From assembly GCA_964020155.1 (NCBI GenBank), contig OZ026557.1, positions 4,926,466 to 4,941,465 of the forward strand: 15,000 nucleotides of DNA, written 5' to 3'. Shown here in pieces: positions 9,161-15,000 of this stretch. The DNA comes from Chondrilla cf. caribensis (lineage: Eukaryota > Porifera > Demospongiae > Chondrillida > Chondrillidae). Numbering within the stretch: the stretch's first letter is position 1; the number at the start of each line of letters is the position of its first letter. The notes under the pieces are model-generated. The model was not told the DNA's origin and searched no databases. It was given only the letters and a program-made list of their open reading frames with translations. A program made the position numbers and the translations under genes.

Positions 9161-9688
9161 ACCTCCTAGACGAGCATAAACACACCCGCTACCTGCCGTA
9201 GTGAGAACAAATTTATCAAGTATGCGGAGAAATACGGAAGAAGGATCCGGACTGCATTTCCTTTTATGGGGGTGTGGCGCATAATATTAACTGTATATTG
9301 CAATAGGTACGGGCCTACGGCTGATCCTCCAGCTACGGGCGCGCAGGTCGCTACAAGCTTGAGCGGCTGTTGAATGCATGCCCGCGAGTTCGTCGAATTT
9401 GATCGATGCAAACACGATTTCACTGAAATCGATCAATCTTTTTAATGTTGTCATTACGTTGTCTCTTTTAATTTGATAGTCGCTCTATCAATATCGTGCG
9501 AGTTAATTGCTAAATACCCATGATATTAACGATACTAATAACATGATATAAGATTACAACTGTGTTTCTATGGAAACATATTAATGTACAATATTGGATG
9601 TGTTGGACATAAATGATTTCAATTACAACTGGTGTTGTATTAGAATCATTAGCATCCTGGTGGTTGACTTGGGTGCCAAACATTAGGT
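9161..9688. other. Intergenic stretch upstream of FoxJ2/3
   Basis: No gene is seen. The only small structure noted is a nested inverted repeat at 9399-9436: TTGATCGAT at 9399-9407 pairs with ATCGATCAA at 9428-9436, and CGATTTC/GAAATCG forms an inner stem. This region is the likely location of upstream FoxJ2/3 control sequences, but no site is strong enough to call. Confidence 0.4.
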
Positions 9689-9801
9689 AATCATAGGAGA
9701 CGTCTGACATCCAATCATAGGAGACGTCTGACATCCAATCATAGGAGACGTCTGACATCCAATCATAGGAGACATCTGATATACAATCATAGGAGACATC
9801 A
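9689..9801. repeat. 24-bp tandem repeat, about 4.7 copies
   Basis: AATCATAG blocks start at 9689, 9713, 9737, 9761 and 9785, an exact 24-bp step. The unit contains GAGACGTCTGAC with the palindrome GACGTC; later copies carry GACATC. On the minus strand the unit is eight codons and reads as repeats of SDVSYDWM inside a 99-codon open frame, which has no other support as a gene. Confidence 0.93.
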
Positions 9802-10171
9802 TTAACCAACTTCTAATAAGAAACACTAATTAACAATTGGAAGAGCAAAAGATACAATCATCAAATTAGATTAATACTGCAATGAAAATATCGACGGAAA
9901 ATTGCAATTCATTTTTAATTTCACCCTTCAGCACAGGTTTTTTTACTGCTGCAAATACCCTGGAGTGAAAACCACACTGACCAGCAGTTCACTGTGTTTT
10001 CAATTTGTGTGGAGGTTCCTATTTTCTGAATCCCTGATACTTTCCTCCATAAACAATGACTGAAGAATAATTAGCAAGATATTCTCAGACCATACGTAAC
10101 ATGACCGATTATGCTCTCTTCGAACATTCTAGACCATTATCAGGTGTCAGGTATCATTCAAGAAATATATG
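9802..10171. other. AT-rich intergenic stretch
   Basis: Nothing beyond AT-rich unique sequence was recognised. Confidence 0.4.
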
Positions 10172-10208
10172 GTGTGTGTGTGTGTGTGTGTGTGTGCTTA
10201 TGTGTGTA

Positions 10209-10299
<91 letters not shown>

Positions 10300-10365
10300 G
10301 TGTACATGTGGGTGCTTATGTGTGTGTGTGTGTGTGTGTGTTTGTGTACATGTGGGTGCTTATGT

Positions 10366-10409
<44 letters not shown>
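10172..10409. repeat. (GT)n array with repeated GTACATGTGGGTGCTTATG block
   Basis: A 238-bp GT-rich array containing two copies of a gtacatgtgggtgcttatg block within the dinucleotide run, again suggesting block duplication. Confidence 0.95.
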
Positions 10410-10411
<2 letters not shown>

Positions 10412-10835
10412 AAATGTGTCATAGCAGCCAATCCATCCCATATTAATAGTATACCCAGATTAATTAAAGAAATAGTCTACAATGGTATTGGCTGCCATTG
10501 AAGCACTGAAAATAAAAACCAGTTATTTTACCACACGAGTCGAAGGACCTTGAAACTTTATCAGTCCGATGAAGGCCCTGCTTCAGATGGACATAGCCTT
10601 ATCATCACACAAAGTTAGTTCAAGTCCCCTATATTTAGGCTTCCTACCAATTAATACAAACTTTACAAATATTTGATTTGAAGTGGCCAAACTACTCCTT
10701 TGTGTTGTGCGATGGCGACAAGTCGACTACATGATACAAGTTACTTCCTGTCTTGTTTCCATAGTGACTTCCTACACATTCAGGATACTTATCGTATTGC
10801 AACAACTTTTACAAATTTGTATGTAAATTATATCT
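10410..10835. other. Intergenic stretch with no recognised feature
   Basis: No coding or RNA feature could be supported. A tRNA B-box-like GTTCAAGTC occurs near 10620 without a matching A box. Confidence 0.4.
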
Positions 10836-11135
10836 ACCGTAGAACCTGGGTATAAAGGACACTCTTGGGACCCAACCTAGTGGATGGTATACAGTAGAAC
10901 CTGGACATAAAGGACACTCTTGGGACCCAACCTAGTGGATGGTATACAGTAGAACCTGGATATAGAGGACACCCTTGGGACCCAACCTAGTGGATGTTAT
11001 ACAGTAGAACCTGGATATAAAGGACACTCTTGGGACCCGACCTAGTGAATTGTGTACAGTAGAACCTGGATATAAAGGACACTGCAGGGACACAGTCTAG
11101 TGGATGCTATACAGTGGGGCCTGAATGTAATTGGA
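10836..11135. repeat. 55-bp satellite whose unit begins like a transposon terminal repeat
   Basis: Unit starts are at 10836, 10891, 10946, 11001, 11056 and 11111, an exact 55-bp step each time. Each of the first five reads (A)CAGTAGAACCTGG, the first with c for a, followed by ATAAAGGACACTC and CCAACCTAGTGGATG. The sixth copy is diverged (CAGTGGGGCCTGAATG) and truncated. The TACAGTAGAACC start resembles ends of Tc1/mariner-pogo elements, so the array may be an amplified terminal repeat; that origin is inference. Confidence 0.93.
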
Positions 11136-11610
11136 CCCACATATCCCTTCAAACATACTAAGCTGGGCATGATTGAAGACATTCACTGCAAACATCTCAC
11201 ATAGCACAATATATCATATATTATCTGTGGAAAAATCGAATGAAATCACTGTGAAAAGCAATAATACATTTGTATGGACTATCATATTTACTTCGAAAGC
11301 AACACACACGAATTCCTTTCAACCACACACTAGTATGCTTGGGTATGCTGGTATAAAATTGACACCGTATGAGTGTAAATATAATACAATTAAGTAAGAT
11401 TAATGGTTATTGCTTTGAATTGAAAAATATGTAACTTGCAACTGTGTATGTACAATAGAATACATATGTGTAGGATATACGTTGTGAAACTTGCGGAATT
11501 TTTTTATCAACTACCTGAACTCTACTCTGTAAGCGTTACATACTGTAGGGGTGTGTGTGCACATTAGAGTAGGTGCTTTTGTATTTATGGACGGTGAGTA
11601 GGCTAGGGTA
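11136..11610. other. AT-rich intergenic stretch
   Basis: A plus-strand 74-codon open frame lies at 11173-11397 but has no recognisable domain or splice support. Nothing else was seen. Confidence 0.4.
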
Positions 11611-11614
11611 TGGG

Positions 11615-11655
<41 letters not shown>

Positions 11656-11702
11656 GGGTAGGTGTGCGTGTGCGTGTGTGTGTGTGTTTTAGGGTAGGTG
11701 TG

Positions 11703-11771
<69 letters not shown>

Positions 11772-11783
11772 AGGGTAGGTGTG

Positions 11784-11832
<49 letters not shown>
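11611..11832. repeat. (GT)n array with TTAGGGTAGG interruptions, ending in (GA)n
   Basis: The GT run is interrupted three times by ttagggtaggtgtgc-type blocks, twice preceded by extra T. It ends in a short GA run. The TTAGGG hexamers are isolated, not tandem, so this is not a telomeric tract. Confidence 0.95.
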
Positions 11833-11833
<1 letters not shown>

Positions 11834-12188
11834 CTATATACACACTATCATACTGCCATTCAATATAAACATTACTCATAAGAGCAATACGCACGTAATA
11901 TGTACGTGATTAAATGAGAATTATCTTACTGAAAGTGAAAGTATTAAAATACACATATTATGAGTACAATCAACGCAAATATACAGGTGAATATAATCGT
12001 AAAAATAAATGTATTCATAGGTAAGAACAATATTACATAATATACAGTTGAATATATATAATATTGTGGTTATTAGAGTGTAATGTGATATATGATGTGC
12101 ACTACAGATGCACTCCGATGATGTAGCCACACCCACCTGCCTGTACACACCCACATTACTAGAGGTTACGTTCTAATGGCAGCAATAG
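11833..12188. other. 3' flank of the coiled-coil gene
   Basis: AT-rich sequence downstream of the stop at 12189. No AATAAA or clear variant poly(A) signal was seen on the minus strand within this stretch, so the 3' end of the transcript is not placed. Confidence 0.4.
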
Positions 12189-12254
12189 TCATTTCAGCAT
12201 CATTTCCTTGAACAAAAGCGATGACATACCAGAATCCAATGAAGATGACATCAA
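12189..12254 (-). CDS. Coiled-coil gene, probable last exon
   Basis: The acceptor is a strong tract, catccttttgctgcag, ending at 12255. The exon is 66 nt with phase 0 entry, encoding a Ser-rich tail (LMSSSLDSGMSSLLFKEMMLK) and TGA at 12191-12189. It follows an intron dominated by the polypurine tract. The acceptor quality and matching phase support it, although a 21-codon exon alone is limited evidence. Confidence 0.7.
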   Translation of the reverse strand: MMSSSLDSGMSSLLFKEMMLK

Positions 12255-13649
12255 CTGCAGCAAAAGGATGTACAAATGATGAAGATTAGAAGGAGGGGGA
12301 GGAGGAGGGGAGGGGAGAGGAGGGAGGAGGAAAGGAGGGAGGAGGGAGGGGAGAGGAGAGGAGGAGGGAGGAGGAGGGGAGGGAGGAGGGAGGGGAGAGG
12401 AGAGGAGGAGGGAGGAGGAGGAAGGAGGAGGGGAGGGAGGAGGAGGGAGGAGGAGGGGAGAGGAGAGGAGGGAGGAGGAGGGAGGAGGAGGGGAGAGAAG
12501 GGGAGGGGAGGGTAGAGGAGGGAGGAGAGTGGAGGAGGGGAGAGCAGGAGGAAGTAGGAGGGGAGGGGAGTGGAGGAGGGGAGAGGAGGAGGGAGGAGGA
12601 GGGGAGAGCAGGAGGGAGGAGGAGGGGAGGGGAGGAGGGGAGAGCAGGAGGGGAGAGGAGAGGAGAGCAGGAGGGAGGAGGAGGGGAGGGGAGAGGAGGG
12701 GAGGGGAGTGGAGGAGGGGAGGGGAGTGGAGGAGGGGAGAGGAGGGGAGGGGAGAGCAGGAGGGGAGGGGAGTGGAGGAGGGGAGAGGAGGAGGGAGGAG
12801 GGGAGAGCAGGAGGGGAGAGGAGAGGAGAGCAGGAGGGAGGAGGAGAGGAGAGCAGGAGGGAGGAGGAGGGGAGGGGAGAGGAGGGGAGGGGGGTGGAGG
12901 AGGGGAGGGAAGGGAGAGGTGGGAGGGAGGGGAGAGTAGGAAGGAAGAGTCAAATGGTATAGGAAACAAGAAAAGAGGATGGCAACACTATCTTCAAGGT
13001 ATACTTTTGTTTGATCGCTAAGGACAATGATATTATATTGATAAGGGTAGAGTTGAAGATCAGCTGTTTTACACGATTTGAAAGGAGTACATAAGAATTA
13101 CTTGAACTTATAAAATTAAAAAGGTACACATGTATATCCATACCTGTTGTTGGACCTCCATTTTTGGGATTTTCAGTAACAGTCTACTTTGCTCTTCAAG
13201 AAGTTGATTCTCCTTCTCCAAGTGTTCAACCCGCGATTCTTTCTCTAGCAGCTTCCACCTTACATCTCTCAATTCTACTTCCATTGCAGCAATCCTTGAG
13301 GCACACACAGATGTGTATGGTGTGTTGGTGTGTATCCAAGGGATGGATTAGATGTATCATGATAAAAACAGCATAAAACATGTTCACTGTAACATCACAC
13401 ACACAGGGGAACCCGGGTAATTCTTGAGCGATCACGTAGCAGTGAAACTGTTTGAAATAGATTGAGATGGTTGAAATGTAAGACGTTTCGACCGCGAAGG
13501 TCTTCATCAGTTACAATATTTACAGCTACAATACAATACAATATTGTAACTGACAGAAGAATTACCCGGTTCCCCTATCTACACCACAGCAATCACAACA
13601 AGAGAAAGTATATTGTAATTTTCCAAGTCTGGGGGTGAGTTTGTTGTTG

Positions 13650-13693
<44 letters not shown>

Positions 13694-14868
13694 ACACAAA
13701 CAAACACACACAAGTAAACAAACACGCACACAAATAAACACATATACACACAAACAAACACAAAGTGGGAACACACTTTGCATTCAAATGGTACTTGTCT
13801 TGCTGAAGGACTTTACACGTGCTCTCAACAGATGTCTTCCATTGGTCTTCTTGCTGCAGTTTAAGCTGTAACTGATGCAAACTCTCCCTCAGATTAGCAT
13901 TGTCTGATTCCAAACTCAGTCTCTTGCGAGTGTGTTTTTCTCTACAGCAAGCACACAGCAACAAGGATTGTTGGAAGTGACCTGGCACATGTTGGACACT
14001 GCACACCCTGGGAGTGAGGGTCATGTTGGACACCGCACACCCAGGGAGTAAGGCACATGTTGGACACTGCACACCCTGGGAGTGAGGCACATATTGGACA
14101 CTGCACATCCTGGGAGTGAGGCACATGTTGGACACCGCACACCCTGGGAGTGAGGCACATATTGGACACTGCACATCCTGGTAGTGAGGCACATGTTGGA
14201 CACCGCACACCCAGGGAGTGAGGCACATGTTGGACACTGCACACCCAGGGAGTGAGGCACATGTTGGACACTGCACACCCTGTGAGTGAGGGTCATGCTT
14301 GAGTCGTGCCATTACAATCCAGGACCAAACCACATTCCATGCACGGCTAACGAGTTGTAGAGTTAATAACAAACATTCACACCCTTATCCATTATGACAT
14401 TGCCCTCTCTACACTGTAGAAACATCAACTCACTGTATACTGGTCAGAAGTTGACTAGTTCACATTACAACTGCTGTATGGTGTGCAGGTGTCCACTGCC
14501 TACCAAGCCTGACTCTGTTCACTGGACCTGGCTCCACCCACTAGACCTGGCTCCACCCACTAGACCTGGCTCCACCCATTAGACCTGGCTCCACCCACTA
14601 GATCTGGCTCCGCCCACTAGACCTGGTTCCACCCATTAGACCCGGCTCCACCCATGAAATCCTACCCCATCCACCAGACCACTCCCAATGCTAACCTAGA
14701 CAAGTTTAACTTTTCATGAGATCTTCTCTTTTGCAAAGTTGCCTTCTTCAAATCTGCTTCCATTTCTTCTTCTCTAAGTAGCAGCATCTCCTGGAATGCC
14801 TTAGCGTGTTGTTCCGAAAGATTGGCTCTTTCTTCAAGGCCCTTGGATTCCTCTTGACAATGTCTAAC
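12189..14868 (-). CDS. 3' part of an unnamed coiled-coil protein gene, 4 exons, 5' end outside the window
   Basis: Exons 14868-14696, 13941-13777, 13294-13144 and 12254-12189 join with consistent phases (2, 2, 0) and GT-AG ends to give 184 residues and a stop. The product is rich in Glu, Lys, Gln and Leu, with heptad-like spacing throughout. Examples are KAFQEMLLLREEEMEADLKK, ANLRESLHQLQLKLQQ and KLLEKESRVEHLEKENQLLE. The last 21 residues are Ser-rich and non-coiled, ending FKEMMLK. A long dimeric coiled coil with a structural, cytoskeletal or centrosomal/ciliary role is plausible, but no family could be named. Upstream exons must lie beyond 15000, because no start codon context precedes exon 14868. 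The gene runs in the same direction as FoxJ2/3, about 3.1 kb upstream of it. Confidence 0.82.
12288..12949. repeat. 662-bp polypurine (GGA/GGGGA)n tract
   Basis: The plus strand is almost entirely G and A in units such as ggagg, ggggag and gagcagga, with only scattered T or C. A secondary pattern of gagcaggaggg and gtggaggaggg blocks shows duplication inside the tract. It occupies most of the last intron (12255-13143) of the coiled-coil gene, so the pre-mRNA there is a long C/U tract. Proline/leucine and arginine/glutamate open frames through it are composition effects. Such DNA can form G-quadruplex or triplex structures. Confidence 0.95.
13144..13294 (-). CDS. Coiled-coil gene, third exon in window
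   Basis: The acceptor tgcctcaag ends at 13295 and the donor CAACAACAG|gtatgg begins at 13143. The exon is 151 nt, entering in phase 2 and leaving in phase 0. It encodes IAAMEVELRDVRWKLLEKES, RVEHLEKENQLLEEQSRLLL and KIPKMEVQQQ, a strong leucine/glutamate heptad segment. Confidence 0.85.
13405..13576 (-). mobile_element. 172-bp element with terminal inverted repeats and a hammerhead core
   Basis: AGGGGAACCCGGGTAATTC at the left end (13405-13425) is matched in inverted orientation at 13557-13576, with a single one-base length difference. On the minus strand the interior carries a 13-bp inverted repeat (13552-13540 with 13520-13508) and a hammerhead ribozyme core (13515-13477). No target duplication is obvious and there is no coding frame. 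It lies in the intron between exons 13777 and 13294 of the coiled-coil gene, sense to transcription. Hammerheads of this minimal kind are known from Penelope-like elements and related retroelements, so a non-autonomous retroelement is one reading. A DNA-transposon MITE that acquired the motif is another. Confidence 0.6.
13477..13515 (-). ncRNA. Candidate minimal type I hammerhead ribozyme
   Basis: On the minus strand, in order: UGUAA (helix I 5' strand, 13515-13511), CUGAUGA (13510-13504), an extra A (13503), GACC-UUCGC-GGUC (helix II and loop, 13502-13490), GAA (13489-13487), ACGU (helix III, 13486-13483), C (13482, cleavage-site base), and UUACA (helix I 3' strand, 13481-13477). Every conserved core base is present, and G10.1-C11.1 pairs if the extra A is bulged. 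An extra A at this point is known from a viroid hammerhead. Helix III is only the palindrome ACGU, too short to close in one molecule, so activity would be expected from a dimer, as described for minimal hammerheads. Predicted cleavage is between 13482 and 13481. Confidence 0.65.
13650..13762. repeat. (GT)n array followed by CAAA/CACAAA-rich repeat
   Basis: GT dinucleotides (13650-13690), preceded by short TTG repeats, switch strand sense into acacacaaacaaac-type repeats up to about 13762. It lies just downstream of the exon 13777 donor in the same intron as the hammerhead element. Confidence 0.93.
13777..13941 (-). CDS. Coiled-coil gene, second exon in window
   Basis: The acceptor gcttgctgtag ends at 13942 and the donor GCAAA|gtgtgt begins at 13776. 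The exon is 165 nt, entering and leaving in phase 2. It encodes EKHTRKRLSLESDNANLRES, then LHQLQLKLQQEDQWKTSVES, then TCKVLQQDKYHLNA. The donor lacks the usual A at +3 but keeps the correct phase with the next exon, forming AAG (Lys) across the junction. Confidence 0.82.
13982..14296. repeat. 34-bp minisatellite, 9 copies
   Basis: The (g/a)ttgga block starts at 13991, 14025, 14059, 14093, 14127, 14161, 14195, 14229 and 14263, an exact 34-bp step. The unit includes GAGGCACATGTTGGACAC and GCACACCCTGGGAG. It lies in the intron between exons 14696 and 13941. The 34-bp period rotates frames and yields long Cys-rich repeat ORFs on the minus strand that are not supported as coding. Confidence 0.95.
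14297..14526. other. Unique intron sequence between two arrays
   Basis: No exon fits here. The flanking exons already join in phase without one. Confidence 0.5.
14527..14654. repeat. 19-bp tandem array, about 7 copies (CCTGGCTCCACCCACTAGA)
   Basis: Unit starts at 14527, 14546, 14565, 14584, 14603, 14622 and 14641, all exactly 19 bp apart with few substitutions. Each unit contains a CCACCC or CGCCC core, like a KLF/Sp-type site; no function is implied by this alone. Confidence 0.94.
14696..14868 (-). CDS. Coiled-coil gene, first exon in window
   Basis: The acceptor is tcatcag ending at 14869; a second AG five bases further in (ending at 14864) is an alternative. The donor is TCTAG|gttagc at 14695. 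The exon holds 57 codons plus two bases (AG) that join A of the next exon to make Arg. It encodes charged heptads including QEESKGLEERANLSEQHAK and QEMLLLREEEMEADLKKA, with KRRSHEKLNLS at the end. Confidence 0.8.
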
Positions 14869-15000
14869 CTGATGACAATAGAATCTACGTACATACAGTA
14901 CCTACACATATACATACGCATGCACACAAACACATGCTCAGGTACATGCACACAAACACATACATACAAACAACCACACAAGTGTGACATTTCTAAACGA

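Noticed and set aside
11611..11832. TTAGGG motifs suggesting an internal telomere tract
   Set aside because: The hexamers are single and separated by GT runs and never occur as tandem TTAGGG repeats.
12189..12969. Long Pro/Leu/Ser open frames (minus) and Arg/Glu/Gly frames (plus)
   Set aside because: They are produced by the polypurine tract, which lies in an intron. Only the 66 nt at 12254-12189 is kept as an exon.
13942..14372. Cys-rich repeat open frames such as GVQCPTCASLPGCAVSNM on the minus strand
   Set aside because: They arise from the 34-bp minisatellite whose period rotates frames. Only the segment from 13941 down is supported as exon by splice phase.

Overview
This window reads as nuclear DNA of an animal, probably a marine or freshwater invertebrate. 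It has spliced genes with GT-AG introns, very many CA/GT, TACG and TA microsatellites, several short tandem arrays, and non-autonomous mobile elements. No prokaryotic signals were seen. The species cannot be fixed from the sequence.

Both genes that can be supported lie on the minus strand. The first is a complete FoxJ2/3-class forkhead transcription factor in four phase-0 coding exons (9059-8715, 5502-5428, 4693-4634, 2048-1101), giving a 475-residue protein. The forkhead domain is split over exons 1-3. Exon 4 carries a Ser/Pro/Thr-rich tail with a helical block resembling the C-terminal region of animal FOXJ2/FOXJ3. The second is the 3' part of an unnamed coiled-coil gene in four exons (14868-14696, 13941-13777, 13294-13144, 12254-12189). 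Its splice phases agree throughout (2, 2, 0), and its 5' part lies beyond the right edge.

Layout from left to right: 1-1100 is FoxJ 3' flank with a CpG-richer stretch that could be the promoter of an unseen leftward gene. 1101-9059 is FoxJ. Its introns hold CA arrays, a 37-bp minisatellite of ETS-like sites beside exon 3, a 9-bp array, TACG-rich DNA, a 175-bp pogo/Tc1-like MITE with TA duplication, and a 29/30-bp array. 9060-12188 is intergenic, with a possible TATA box, a 24-bp array, GT arrays and a 55-bp array whose unit starts like a transposon end. 12189-14868 is the coiled-coil gene, with a 662-bp polypurine tract, 34-bp and 19-bp arrays, and a 172-bp inverted-repeat element in its introns.

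The most notable find is inside that 172-bp element. On the sense strand of the host intron, 13515-13477 matches a minimal type I hammerhead ribozyme: all core bases are present, with a 5-bp helix I, a 4-bp helix II, one extra A after A9, and a self-complementary ACGU helix III. A 13-bp inverted repeat overlaps helix I and part of the core and could compete with the ribozyme fold.

No functional link between the two genes is visible beyond their shared orientation.
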